Shown in pieces: positions 46,610 to 55,675 of a stretch of DNA of 64,000 bases; position 1 is the first letter of the stretch; each line of letters begins with the position of its first letter. This stretch comes from JACQXM01 sp964569425 (GTDB taxonomy: Bacteria > Planctomycetota > Phycisphaerae > UBA1845), in contig CAZMVD010000004.1 in NCBI GenBank assembly GCA_964569425.1, forward strand, positions 22,754-86,753, read 5' to 3'. A model generated the notes under the pieces. That model was not told where the DNA came from, ran no database searches, and saw nothing but the letters and a program-made list of their open reading frames with translations. Both the position numbers and the translations under genes were made by a program.

Positions 46610-46660
46610 AGAGAGCAGAGACTTCAAGACAGGTGCGGACAACTGGCGAAAGAAAAAGGC

Positions 46661-47299
46661 ATGGAAGATCTGGCGGCGGCACCGGTAAACGATTTTCTGG
46701 ACGAGGTCGCGGCTCGGCGTCCCACGCCGGGCGGCGGCGCCGTTGCGGCAACCGCGGGCGCGCTGGCATGCGCCATGGCACGGATGGTCAATGCCTACTC
46801 GTTGCGGTCGGATCTGCCCGCGGCGGAGCGCTTGCAACTGGAGGGAACGGCCGTTGGCCTGCGGCGTGCCGATGAACTGCTGCGCGCGTTGATCACAGAG
46901 GACGCCAGGGCGTATGGTCAACTGACGGCCGCTGCCAGGGCGGCACGCGCGGATGCATCGGCGAATTCGGTTCATCAACAGGCGGTGCTGGGCGCAATCG
47001 CCGCGCCCATGCAGATGGCGGCGCTGGCCGCGGAGGCGCTGGTGCTGATGGATCAACTGAAAGAGTCAGCGAACAGGCACTTGCTCAGCGATTTGGGCGT
47101 AGCGGCGGTGCTGGCTGCCGCGGCGGCGCAGGCGGCCGGATACAGCGTGCAGGTGAATCTACCCTCGTTGAAAGACCAGCGGCAAGCGGAGCGCCTGAAG
47201 AAAGAACTGGTCGACATACTGCACCACACTGCGGAACGCCGACAGAGAATCGAGGCATTTGTGCTGGGCTTTCTGGACCGCGCGGCGAACGCCGGGTGA
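46661..47299 (+). CDS. Cyclodeaminase/cyclohydrolase family protein (FTCD-C type)
   Basis: The product has 212 residues, all helical in character. RRPTPGGGAVAATAGALACAMARM at about 19-42 and QMAALAAEALVLMDQL are characteristic of the formiminotetrahydrofolate cyclodeaminase/methenyl-THF cyclohydrolase family. It probably acts in one-carbon folate metabolism. It is 51 bases after the TPR gene and 3 bases before the next small gene, same strand. Confidence 0.85.
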   Translation: MEDLAAAPVNDFLDEVAARRPTPGGGAVAATAGALACAMARMVNAYSLRSDLPAAERLQLEGTAVGLRRADELLRALITEDARAYGQLTAAARAARADASANSVHQQAVLGAIAAPMQMAALAAEALVLMDQLKESANRHLLSDLGVAAVLAAAAAQAAGYSVQVNLPSLKDQRQAERLKKELVDILHHTAERRQRIEAFVLGFLDRAANAG

Positions 47300-47302
47300 T
47301 CA

Positions 47303-47563
47303 ATGCAGGAGATGGACGAAACACCCCCCTATCGACTGGACATTGCCGGTCTTTCGGCCGAGCCCGTCGAAGACCGGGCTTCCGCCGCGACCCCGAAGCG
47401 CCCGTGGGTGGGAGTCCGTTTCGACTGCTGCGGCGTGTACCTGCGAATCTACCGCAACCGCGAGGGTACGGCCTACGAGGGTGCGTGTCCGAAATGCACG
47501 CGGCGTGTCCGCTTGAAAGTCGGACCGGACGGAACGAGCTCGCGCTTCTTTGTCGCGGAATGA
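47303..47563 (+). CDS. Small zinc-ribbon-like protein
   Basis: The product has 86 residues. A pair of cysteine motifs (FDCCGVYLRIYRN and ACPKCTRRVRLKV) suggests a zinc-binding fold. The ATG lies 3 bases after the previous stop; a second in-frame ATG lies 3 codons later. Function unknown. It probably belongs to the cyclodeaminase operon. Confidence 0.7.
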   Translation: MQEMDETPPYRLDIAGLSAEPVEDRASAATPKRPWVGVRFDCCGVYLRIYRNREGTAYEGACPKCTRRVRLKVGPDGTSSRFFVAE

Positions 47564-47751
47564 CCTGTTTCGGGCAGTTTCTATCGATGGCAGGGATGGA
47601 GAAAAGCGAACAACGAAGAATCGAAATCGAACCGGCCGCGCCGATTTCGCAGTCCTCCTGGGCGATGCGACGAAGAAGTGCCAGCGATTCGTTTTCAGCA
47701 GAGTTCATGCCGGTGCCGACATGATCCCGGGCGGGTGCCGGCCACCCGGTT

Positions 47752-48651
47752 TTACTCAACCTCTTCTTCCACATCCGCGGCCGCGTAGCCGGCGAGCTGT
47801 GGCGGTGGTGTGATGCCCAGCAGCGCCAGCGCATCGCGTTCCACGATGCCGCGAAGCTGCTCGCGCGGCACCGGGGGCAGGCCTGTTCCCTGGCAAATGT
47901 GGTTGATGTCGTAGAGTTCTTCGATGGCCTGGGTGGGCGTAGCCAGCGGGAAGCCACTGCCGAGCAGCAGCTTGTCCATCACCCCGGATTGCGAAGCGCC
48001 GAGTAACGCCTGATAGGCCATCCAGGGGTGGCGCGTGATCCCACTGATTTCCGCATACACATGGCGATGCTTGGCCAGCAGGGCGAGCGTCTCGTGCACC
48101 CAGGGATAGCCCAGGTGGGCGATGACGATTTTCAGGTCGGGCAGTTCGCGGGCCACTTCGTCCAGCAAGACCGGCTGGGCATACTCCAGCTTGGCCGCGG
48201 GGGCAAGGAAGACACCGGTATGAAAGAGGATCGGCAGGTTCCAGCGTGCCGCCTCGGCGTAGACACGCATGGCCTGGCTGTTGGTCGGGTGAAAGTCCTG
48301 GGCCGCGGGCGCGACGGCGAGACCGCGAAGACCCAGGTCGTTGCGGGCTTCGCGTATGTCGTCCAGCGCTTCGCGCGGCTGACTGGGGTCGATGCCCGCA
48401 AAACCAATGAGACGTTCGGAGTAGTTGCGGACGTGTTCCGCAAGGCGCCGGTTGGGGATCTCAGCCCCCAGGTAATGGCTCTTGAAACCAAGCACGATGG
48501 ACACGTCCACCGGTTCGGACGCGGAAAGGTGGCGGGCGGCACCGGATCGGGCGGAATCCCAGGTCTCCTGCCCGCTCTTTCCATTGGCGGGCTGGCAGCG
48601 GCCCAATTCGTCGGGGTGCTCCCACGTGTAGGTGTAACAGTCGATGATCAT
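47752..48651 (-). CDS. Amidohydrolase-family TIM-barrel protein
   Basis: The product has 299 residues. The start MIIDCYTYTWEH takes the place of the usual D-x-H-x-H metal motif, here lacking the first His of the pair. ILFHTGV, KIVIAHLGYPW and LLLGSGFPL match the later metal and catalytic motifs of the amidohydrolase 2 family. It is probably a decarboxylase- or lactonase-like hydrolase; the substrate is unknown. No ribosome site is visible. It is divergent from the HEPN-like pair. Confidence 0.8.
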   Translation of the reverse strand: MIIDCYTYTWEHPDELGRCQPANGKSGQETWDSARSGAARHLSASEPVDVSIVLGFKSHYLGAEIPNRRLAEHVRNYSERLIGFAGIDPSQPREALDDIREARNDLGLRGLAVAPAAQDFHPTNSQAMRVYAEAARWNLPILFHTGVFLAPAAKLEYAQPVLLDEVARELPDLKIVIAHLGYPWVHETLALLAKHRHVYAEISGITRHPWMAYQALLGASQSGVMDKLLLGSGFPLATPTQAIEELYDINHICQGTGLPPVPREQLRGIVERDALALLGITPPPQLAGYAAADVEEEVE

Positions 48652-48787
48652 CAGTCTGGGAGCAGGTGCCCTCCGTGTGGCTCTGGGGTGGAATCATCTC
48701 ACGCGACCGACGTAACATCCTATCGGAACGGGCAGAAACCGGTCAACCAGAGGGGTTTGTTTTCGCCTTGAGCGAAGTTCCCTTGCG

Positions 48788-48816
48788 TTGCAAGGTCGGG
48801 GAAACGCCGATAGAGT
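48788..48816 (+). promoter_or_regulatory. Candidate promoter of the two-gene HEPN-like module
   Basis: TTGCAA and TAGAGT are 17 bases apart, giving a leader of about 55 bases before the ATG at 48879. Both hexamers match the consensus in four of six positions. Confidence 0.4.
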
Positions 48817-48878
48817 CTCGGGCGGGTTCAGCGTCTGCCAAAGGTGCACGTTGTGCAAAGGTCTCGAGGAGCGCATCC

Positions 48879-49352
48879 ATGTCCGGCAAGAAATCTGCAA
48901 ACTCCGTTACGCGGATTTCCGAAGCTCGCCACGGGGAGGACGAGTATTTGCTTCTTCCCGAGGACAACGACCTGTTCGTTCGTACGGGTCGGCAGATCAT
49001 CGCTGCGTGTCAGTTGGGCATCAGTGTTGAACTATGGCTGAACGAGCTGTCTGCGGCCATGAAGAAGGCTCACGATTGGGCGAAGGAACGACCAGCGCAG
49101 GTTCGATCGTGTTACTGCTCCCCACGCGGAGGGAGTGTTGTTTTCTTCGTTGCGCCGCAATCCGAGCAGTTTGACTTTGACCTCGCGGATTCGATGGCGG
49201 ACTTGAATCTCGACTTGCTCAAGACGTTCAACCTCGGACTGATCGAGGTGCGGCAGATTCCGTGGGCGGAGTTCGATCGATTTGTCGATCCGGAGTCGGG
49301 GAAGAGGCTCTATGGCGAACACTTCCAGCCACCTACGTCAGTGGGCGCATAA
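48879..49352 (+). CDS. Uncharacterised partner of the HEPN-like gene
   Basis: The product has 157 residues. GAGGA lies 8-9 bases before the ATG; an upstream in-frame ATG is not favoured. The sequence has a charged N-terminus, an amphipathic helical region (LWLNELSAAMKKAHDWAKE) and a beta/helix C-terminal part (GSVVFFVAPQSEQFDFDLAD, IEVRQIPWAEFDRFVDP). It does not match a family I know. Its end overlaps the start of the next gene by 41 bases, so the two are translated together. Confidence 0.65.
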   Translation: MSGKKSANSVTRISEARHGEDEYLLLPEDNDLFVRTGRQIIAACQLGISVELWLNELSAAMKKAHDWAKERPAQVRSCYCSPRGGSVVFFVAPQSEQFDFDLADSMADLNLDLLKTFNLGLIEVRQIPWAEFDRFVDPESGKRLYGEHFQPPTSVGA

Positions 49353-49758
49353 CCGATCGTTCATACCCCTCATCCCTCGTTCCTTCACGGACTGGATCGT
49401 CACCGTCACTTTCTATACAGCGCTTCATGCCATTGATGCCTTGTTGGTTGCGGACAAAGTCCCCGGGATTGTATCGCACGCCGCGCGCAATGACGTGCTG
49501 ATGCGGACCAACCGTTATGCCAACCTTGCCAAGCGGTTTCTTCCGCTCTACGACCTGTCACAAACCGTCCGTTGCCTGGCCGATCCGGGAAAGTGGATTC
49601 CGTTCGAGTGCGTCGAGCGAGAGGTTTTCGGGAGGTACCTGTACCCCATCGAGCAATCCGTAAGCCGGTTGCTCAAGTCTTCGGAATTGACAAGCGAGCC
49701 GATACGCCTGGACCAAACAGAAAAAAGCAAGGACACCGTTTCCGGCTCAGGCGGGTAG
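49312..49758 (+). CDS. HEPN-like protein, possible toxin-type RNase
   Basis: The product has 148 residues. The helical segments (DWIVTVTFYTALHAIDALL, about 30-48) and the spacing H..RN around SHAARNDVL, then the YDLSQTVRC segment, resemble HEPN-domain proteins, whose R-x4-6-H motif makes RNase or nucleotidyltransferase toxins. The exact catalytic motif is not certain here. It overlaps the upstream gene by 41 bases and the 3' end of thiG by 12 bases. The pair has the size and coupling of a toxin-antitoxin or defence module (inference). Confidence 0.6.
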   Translation: MANTSSHLRQWAHNRSFIPLIPRSFTDWIVTVTFYTALHAIDALLVADKVPGIVSHAARNDVLMRTNRYANLAKRFLPLYDLSQTVRCLADPGKWIPFECVEREVFGRYLYPIEQSVSRLLKSSELTSEPIRLDQTEKSKDTVSGSGG

Positions 49759-50580
49759 GGGCTGGGTGACCACTCCCTCCCAAGGTGAGCTGGCGGTGGC
49801 ATACCGTTTTCGGGGAATCCGTCCGGCCAGAAACGCGCTGCGGCCGGCTTGGCACGCGCTGGCCATGGCCGCAGCCATCAGGACCGGGTCTTTGGCGCCG
49901 GCGATGCCGCTATTCAGCAGCACACCGTCCGCGCCCAGTTCCATGGCGATGGTCACGTCGGACGCGGTTCCCACACCGGCGTCGACGATCACCGGATAAT
50001 GGGGATCGTTATCCTTCAAGTACTCCAGACACAGGCGAATGTTGGCCGGATTGAGAATCCCCTGTCCGGAACCAATGGGCGATCCCAGGGGCATGACGCT
50101 GGTGGCGCCAACTTCCTTGAGTCGCCGGGCGAGGATGGGATCATCATTGGTGTACGCCAGCACCTCAAACCCGCAGGCTACCAGCTCCTCGGTCGCCTGG
50201 ATGGTGCCGATGGGGTCCGGCAGCAGCGTTTTCTTGTCGGCGAGGACTTCGACTTTGACCCACTTGCCGCCGGGGTTGCCCAGCCCCTCCAGCAACTCGC
50301 GGCTGAGCTTCGCGGAGCGGATGGCATCTTTTGCGGTAAAGCAACCAGCCGTGTTCGGCAGAATGGTGAAGCGGGACAGATCCAGGTGGTCGAGGATGCT
50401 GTCGGCGCGCTTCCCGCCCTCGGCGCGGAGAACGTCCCGACGAACGGCCACCGTGACGACATCACACCGGGAAGCTTCCAGGGCGGCCGTCATTTGTTCG
50501 AAACTGGCGTACTTGCCTGTGCCCACAAAGAGGCGCGAAGAGAACTCGAACGACCCGACGCGGTAGCGCTCCGCACTCAT
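49747..50580 (-). CDS. thiG: Thiazole synthase
   Basis: The product has 277 residues. It builds the thiazole of thiamine from DXP, glycine-derived imine and ThiS thiocarboxylate. VGTGKYASFEQM, PNTAGCFTAKDAIR, VKVEVLAD (active Lys) and MPLGSPIGSGQGI are characteristic. Start and ThiS stop overlap as TAATG, so it is translationally coupled. The 3' end overlaps the HEPN-like gene's end convergently. Length is slightly above the family average. Confidence 0.96.
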   Translation of the reverse strand: MSAERYRVGSFEFSSRLFVGTGKYASFEQMTAALEASRCDVVTVAVRRDVLRAEGGKRADSILDHLDLSRFTILPNTAGCFTAKDAIRSAKLSRELLEGLGNPGGKWVKVEVLADKKTLLPDPIGTIQATEELVACGFEVLAYTNDDPILARRLKEVGATSVMPLGSPIGSGQGILNPANIRLCLEYLKDNDPHYPVIVDAGVGTASDVTIAMELGADGVLLNSGIAGAKDPVLMAAAMASACQAGRSAFLAGRIPRKRYATASSPWEGVVTQPLPA

Positions 50581-50780
50581 TATCCACCTCCCACAAATGT
50601 GACGATTTCAACCCGGTCACCCTCCTGAAGAACCCGACCGCCAAAGGACATTCGCGGAACGAGTTCTTCGTTGACCTCCACGGCCACACGGATCGGCTCC
50701 AGGCACAGGCGACCCAGAAGCACAGCGAGGGTGGCGCCGCTTTCCACTTGGTCGGGTTGGCCGTTGAGGATAATTTTCAT
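50580..50780 (-). CDS. thiS: Sulfur carrier protein ThiS
   Basis: This 66-residue ubiquitin-like protein ends in Gly-Gly-Gly, giving the C-terminal GG required for thiocarboxylation. KIILNGQPDQVESGATLAVLL is the family N-terminus. It lies directly before thiG with overlapping stop and start. No TPP riboswitch fits in the short region upstream. Confidence 0.9.
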   Translation of the reverse strand: MKIILNGQPDQVESGATLAVLLGRLCLEPIRVAVEVNEELVPRMSFGGRVLQEGDRVEIVTFVGGG

Positions 50781-50813
50781 AGGAATGGCACGAACCGGCG
50801 GGGTCGTCGCACC

Positions 50814-51155
50814 TCACCTCGCCATCGCCAAACGATTGTAGGGCAGGAGGGCCGTGGTTTCAACGGGCTCAAGTTTGTGCGAGAAGATGATGAGCAGATA
50901 GACGATGGCAGCAGCAAGCAACGACAGCGTAATCGCGACCTTGGCCTGGGTCCGCTGGTTGCGGACGTTTGGATCTGTGGCCGCTTCTTTACGAAGGGAC
51001 CAGAGCACGAGCCCGGCAAGACAAAGGGCCCCCGGAGCGCCAAACCAAAGGACGAGAACGATGCCGATGTCAGTAAACGTCGTGCGAAAGATCAACATCT
51101 CTGCCGCCAGCAACAGCGTTCCGAGGGCAATCCACACGGCGGCGAGGGCGAGCAT
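50814..51155 (-). CDS. Small three-helix membrane protein
   Basis: The product has 113 residues with membrane helices at about 3-22 (LALAAVWIALGTLLLAAEML), 30-50 (GIVLVLWFGAPGALCLAGL) and 72-90 (AKVAITLSLLAAAIVYLL). No known family. The long frame that extends upstream through moeA is a shadow. It is divergent from moeA and 33 bases upstream of thiS on the same strand, so may be co-transcribed with thiSG. Confidence 0.65.
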   Translation of the reverse strand: MLALAAVWIALGTLLLAAEMLIFRTTFTDIGIVLVLWFGAPGALCLAGLVLWSLRKEAATDPNVRNQRTQAKVAITLSLLAAAIVYLLIIFSHKLEPVETTALLPYNRLAMAR

Positions 51156-51368
51156 GAGTGGGTTTCCCGGATCAGTCCTGCAACATCCCTGGGGGGCACG
51201 ATAGCTTGGGAACCGGTTGTTGAGCAAGCTGGGTAACACGGATACCCTGACACGTTGCGGGCGAACAGGACGCGGATGAGGATGCCGGTCGCGGCGGCCA
51301 TTGCCGGTGTGGTTCTGGTCTGTCAGAACCCGAAAGGAATGAGCCGTACTGCCCGGTGGGGCGCAAGT

Positions 51369-52583
51369 ATGTTGATCGACGTTGACGAGGCTCATCGCAT
51401 ACTGTTTGCCCATGTCCGCGCGGGGGCGAAGGAACGGCAGCCGCTGCGCGCCGCCCTGTATCGCACGCTGGCGGAAGACGTGCATTGTGATATCGATTTT
51501 CCGCCCTTCGACCGTTCGATGATGGATGGCTTCGCGGTGCGCGCGGCAGATACGGTCGCGGCGCCGACCACGCTGGCGGTCGCGGGGCAAATCGCGGCCG
51601 GGGCAGCAGCGGGCCGGGCGCTGGCGGCCGGCGAAGCCATGCAGATCAACACCGGGGCACCTTTGCCCCGGGGTGCCGATGCGGTCGCACGCCTGGAGCA
51701 AACGGAGCTGCGCGAGAATGGGTCGAAGGTGGTGGTGCAACAGGCCTTGACGCCCGGGAAATTTGTGACATATCGTGGCACTTATGCACGCGCCGGGCAG
51801 ACGGTGCTGGCGGCGGGAACCGTACTCACGCCCATAAACGTGGGTGCGGCCGCCACGTGTGGCGCCAGCATGGTGACGGTGTATCGACGGCCGACCATGG
51901 CGATTCTGCCCACGGGCGACGAGTTGATCGACATCGATCAGGTGCCGGCCGGTGCAAAGATCCGTAATTCGAATGCGTTCATGCTCGAGGCGCTGGTGCG
52001 CGATGCCCATGCGTCACCTTTGATACTGGGCACGGCGCGCGACGACCGCGACGATATTCGCCGGCGCATGGCCGAGGGGCGGCGTTGCGACGTGCTGTGC
52101 ATCACGGGCGGGGTTTCGGTCGGCGCGTTCGACTTTGTGCCGGAGCTGGTGCGTGAGTCCGGCGCCCGAATTCTGATCGAGAAACTGGCCATCAAGCCGG
52201 GCCGACCGGCTTTGGTGGCCCTGAGCCGGGATGGGAAGCTCATCTGTGCGCTGCCGGGCAATCCCCTGAGCGCCTTTGTAGGCTTTGAACTCCTGGTGCG
52301 ACCGGTGCTGGCGGCACTCGAAGGACGCGCCGGCTGGACGCCGGCGACCGTGCACGCAGTCTTGGACGGCGCGTTGCCGTCCACGGGCAACCGTCGAAGC
52401 TACCTGCCGGCGCGCGCGTGCATCACACCACAAGGCGGTTGGAAGGTCCGACCCCTGGCGTGGCAGGGATCGGGAGATGCCTTGGGGGCGGCGACGGCGA
52501 ATGCGTTGATCGCCCGTTCGCCGAACGATAGCGCGACGGCGCCGGGTGATTCGGTGTCCGTTATACTGCTGGAGCGATTGTAG
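51369..52583 (+). CDS. moeA: Molybdopterin molybdenumtransferase
   Basis: The product has 404 residues. It inserts molybdate into molybdopterin-AMP. PPFDRSMMDGFAVRA, AMQINTGAPLPRGADAV, ILPTGDEL and ALPGNPLSAFVGFE are all present, in order. The ATG at MLIDVDEAHR matches the family start; an upstream ATG 10 codons earlier is possible. It leads the moeA-lnt-HEAT-mreD-mrdA-rodA run. Confidence 0.95.
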   Translation: MLIDVDEAHRILFAHVRAGAKERQPLRAALYRTLAEDVHCDIDFPPFDRSMMDGFAVRAADTVAAPTTLAVAGQIAAGAAAGRALAAGEAMQINTGAPLPRGADAVARLEQTELRENGSKVVVQQALTPGKFVTYRGTYARAGQTVLAAGTVLTPINVGAAATCGASMVTVYRRPTMAILPTGDELIDIDQVPAGAKIRNSNAFMLEALVRDAHASPLILGTARDDRDDIRRRMAEGRRCDVLCITGGVSVGAFDFVPELVRESGARILIEKLAIKPGRPALVALSRDGKLICALPGNPLSAFVGFELLVRPVLAALEGRAGWTPATVHAVLDGALPSTGNRRSYLPARACITPQGGWKVRPLAWQGSGDALGAATANALIARSPNDSATAPGDSVSVILLERL

Positions 52584-52695
52584 GCCAGGGGATGACCGGG
52601 CGGGGTAAGGACTCCCTCCCTTGGGACGGCACGGGACGGAATCGCGTGCCACGCCGTGGCATCAGCTTTTTCGGGGTCGGGCGAAAGTCGAGGGC

Positions 52696-54519
52696 ATGGC
52701 CAGGACGGTGACGGTGAAGCGAGCACTCGAAAGGCGGCGAAAGGGTCATGCGCGCGGGGCTGCGCCGGAGCCGGAGTTGGTGGCGGCTTCTGCCGCGCCC
52801 GGCCTGCGCGACACACGGGACATGCACACCCACGGGCCGCTGCTCCTGCTGGCGCTGGCAACGCTCTTCTTCAAGAGCCTGATTTTCGCACCGATTTCGA
52901 TCTGGCCGCTGGCGTTTGTATGCCTGACGCCGTGGTTGGTGCTCGTGGGCTGTGCCAGTCGGGCGCCCCGCGTGTACTTTTACAGCGTGGTATTGGGGGC
53001 GGCCTTCTTCCTGATCAACATGCGCTGGATGTACCCGGCCACGGGGTGGGGCTATCTCGCGTTGTCCCTCTATCAGACGGTGTACTTTCCGCTGATGGCG
53101 ATCCCCGTGCGTTCGGTGATCCGACGACGGAACTGGCCCCTCGCGGTCGTGTTTCCGTGTGTCTGGGTGGGGGGCGAGATTCTTCGCGCGGTGGTGCTGT
53201 CCGGCTTTCCGTGGTTTTTTCTGTCGCACGGTTTGTACCAGGTGTTGAGCTTGATTCAGGTGAGCGATCTGGTGGGCGCCTATGGCGTGAGTTTCGTGGC
53301 GGCCACCGTCAATGGTGCGGTTGCCGACGTCATCATCTGCCGATGGCGAAAAGCACGCATGGCGCCGCGTCAAGGAAACGGCCGGCAGGGGCGCGGTGGA
53401 CAATGGGAGGCATGGCGCTCGGCCCTGCGAGAGCGGCGGGTGAGTGTCGTGCTGGCGCTGGCATTGCCGGCTCTTTGCATCGTGTATGGGCAAGTGCGGC
53501 TGCGGCAGAACACCGGCAGTATCGGGCCGAAGGTCGCGGTTCTCCAGGGTGATTTCGTCAACACGGTAGAAGGCGACGAAGTGCCCGACGTGGAAAAGCG
53601 AGCGATCTACTTCTCCATGCTGGACGCGGCCGCGGAACAACAACCGGACTTGTTTCTGTTGCCAGAGACGCCGTGGATCATCTATTTGAACCCGGAAGTG
53701 CGCGACTTTTTCCCCATGAGCCGCGAGAGTTTCCAGGCTTTCCATTCGCGCGCCCAGCGAAGGAGCGCATACATCGTGACCGGCAGCGCCTCGATGGTTC
53801 CCACGCCCGATGACTTGCTTACCAAAGACCGACGCTACAATTCCGCCATGGTCTTCCATCCCGATGGCCGCGAGCCGGGCCGCTACGACAAGAATCACCT
53901 GGTATACTTCGGCGAGGTGGTCCCTTTCCGTTTTGGACGATTTCACTCACTCTACTTGTGGCTCAACCGCATCATGCCCTTCAGCGGACCGGATGGCGAC
54001 TATGAGTATTCCCTGTTCCCCGGCGACGGGTTCAAGGTCTTCGCCATGCAGCCGAAGTCGCAGCTGACGCAGACCTTTCGCTTCGGTGTGCCCATCTGCT
54101 ACGAGGACGTCATGCCCTACGTCAGCCGCAGGTTCACCTACGACGGCGGCGAAAAACGGGTGGACTTCCTGCTGAACATCAGCAATGACGGCTGGTTCGG
54201 GCGCGGCATTCAACAGCCCCAGCACCTGGCGATCTGCGCGTTTCGCGCGGTCGAGAATCGGGTGGGCATCGCCCGCGCCGTAAACACCGGCGTGAGTGCG
54301 TTCATCCAACCGACCGGACGCATTCATGACGTCGTCTCGGGAAGTTCCGGGCGCTGGCCGGGTGCGGCGGGTTTCGCCGTGGCAAACGTCGGCGTGGATT
54401 CGCGCCTGACTCTCTATTCGCGCTACGGCGACTGGTTCGCCTGGGGATGCGCGCTCATTTGGTTGGCGCTGTTCATTGATTATTGGGTGGTCCGGGTACG
54501 CGAACATGTGGAACACTAG
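52696..54519 (+). CDS. lnt: Apolipoprotein N-acyltransferase
   Basis: The product has 607 residues. It adds the third acyl chain to lipoproteins. The nitrilase-type catalytic triad is visible: E in LLPETPW (about 323), K in RYDKNHLVYFGE (about 397) and C in PICYEDV (about 466). The N-terminal half has about seven membrane helices, as expected. The start with GAGGGC 0-3 bases upstream is near residue MARTVT; the first 45 residues are a basic extension not usual in the family. Confidence 0.93.
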   Translation: MARTVTVKRALERRRKGHARGAAPEPELVAASAAPGLRDTRDMHTHGPLLLLALATLFFKSLIFAPISIWPLAFVCLTPWLVLVGCASRAPRVYFYSVVLGAAFFLINMRWMYPATGWGYLALSLYQTVYFPLMAIPVRSVIRRRNWPLAVVFPCVWVGGEILRAVVLSGFPWFFLSHGLYQVLSLIQVSDLVGAYGVSFVAATVNGAVADVIICRWRKARMAPRQGNGRQGRGGQWEAWRSALRERRVSVVLALALPALCIVYGQVRLRQNTGSIGPKVAVLQGDFVNTVEGDEVPDVEKRAIYFSMLDAAAEQQPDLFLLPETPWIIYLNPEVRDFFPMSRESFQAFHSRAQRRSAYIVTGSASMVPTPDDLLTKDRRYNSAMVFHPDGREPGRYDKNHLVYFGEVVPFRFGRFHSLYLWLNRIMPFSGPDGDYEYSLFPGDGFKVFAMQPKSQLTQTFRFGVPICYEDVMPYVSRRFTYDGGEKRVDFLLNISNDGWFGRGIQQPQHLAICAFRAVENRVGIARAVNTGVSAFIQPTGRIHDVVSGSSGRWPGAAGFAVANVGVDSRLTLYSRYGDWFAWGCALIWLALFIDYWVVRVREHVEH

Positions 54520-55672
54520 AACCCGATTACGGACACCGGCGCCTTCGGCGCTCTGTCCTAGTGGATGGGCGGCGCCGGTCCGGGCGCTATCCCGCATACG
54601 CTTCCTCGGTGTCATCGATGGGGACGGTCGTCGCTTTTCTTGGCTGCTGGTGCTGCTGCTCTTGGCCGGCGGTTGCGCAGCGCCGGGCACACCGAAGGCG
54701 CGCGTAGACCAGGCCGAGCTCAAACGCCAGGCGCTAGCCTGCCTGAAGGCAGGGCTTACTTACGAGGCCAATCCCGTGGTCCGCGTGCAGGCCGTCGAAG
54801 GGCTGCGCGCCGCCGAACTGGAGGAATCCCGTCCGTGGATTCGCGCCGCCGTACTCGATCCGCACCCGGCCGTTCGCTTTGCCGCCTGCGTCGCAGTCGG
54901 CGAGCTGCGCGACGAACTGGCGCTGGAAGCCCTCCGCGAGCGGGTACGCGATACCGACGCCAGCGTCCGCGTGGCCGCGATGTTTGCACTGCACCGATTG
55001 GGCCATGTGGAACATACCGGACGGATTCCCAGCTACCTGCTCGAACATCCCGATGCACTGGTGCGGCGAAACGCGGCTATGTTCCTGGGTTTGTTGGGCG
55101 AGCCGTCGGCCACCAGGGTATTGGCTCGGGCCATGCAGGACAGAGATCCGGGGGTGCGCCATCAATCGTTGGAGGCGTTGGCGCGTCTGGGCGTGGCCGA
55201 GGCTCGCCAGGAACTGGTATTCCTGAGCAACAGCGGGGTCGGGGCGGACGAAGTGTTTGCGATCAATGCACTGGCAGCCAGTGGCGATGCGCGGCTTGAG
55301 TCCACGTTTCGTTACAAGTATGAAACCGCTACCCACTCGGAAACACGATTGGCCGCGGCGCGCGCACTCGCGAAGTTCGGCGGGAACACAGGAATGGAGT
55401 TTGCGGAGCGGGCCTTGCGAATGGGGCCGCCGCGGGCCACCGATCCGCAGGATACGCCCGAAGGACAGATGCTCCGGGTGCGCCAACTGGCCGCCGCGGC
55501 GCTGGGGGCCATGGCCGATGCACAGGCACTTCCCGCGCTGTCGCAGATGATGAACGATCCGCGCGATCCCCGCCTGCAAGTATCCGGAGCGCGGGCGATC
55601 CTGGAAATCATTCGCGCGGACCACGACAAAGCCCTCTCTTTTCCGGCACACCAGGCGCGCGGCGGGGCTTGA
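54506..55672 (+). CDS. HEAT-repeat lipoprotein
   Basis: The product has 388 residues. A signal with lipobox LLLAGGC (about residues 46-52, after an unusual 30-residue N-terminus) precedes HEAT/armadillo-type repeats: ANPVVRVQAVEGLRAAEL, PHPAVRFAACVAVGEL, TDASVRVAAMFALHRL, DPGVRHQSLEALARLG, DPRLQVSGARAILEI. The start overlaps lnt by 14 bases. It sits where mreC is often found next to mreD, and may act as an envelope scaffold for the elongasome (inference). Confidence 0.8.
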   Translation: MWNTRTRLRTPAPSALCPSGWAAPVRALSRIRFLGVIDGDGRRFSWLLVLLLLAGGCAAPGTPKARVDQAELKRQALACLKAGLTYEANPVVRVQAVEGLRAAELEESRPWIRAAVLDPHPAVRFAACVAVGELRDELALEALRERVRDTDASVRVAAMFALHRLGHVEHTGRIPSYLLEHPDALVRRNAAMFLGLLGEPSATRVLARAMQDRDPGVRHQSLEALARLGVAEARQELVFLSNSGVGADEVFAINALAASGDARLESTFRYKYETATHSETRLAAARALAKFGGNTGMEFAERALRMGPPRATDPQDTPEGQMLRVRQLAAAALGAMADAQALPALSQMMNDPRDPRLQVSGARAILEIIRADHDKALSFPAHQARGGA

Positions 55673-55675
55673 ACC

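Noticed and set aside
50781..50813. TPP riboswitch before thiS
   Set aside because: Only 33 bases separate thiS from the preceding gene; no TPP-box motifs are present.
50814..52010. 398-codon minus-strand frame across moeA
   Set aside because: Only the last 113 codons (three membrane helices) look like a gene; the rest is antisense to moeA.
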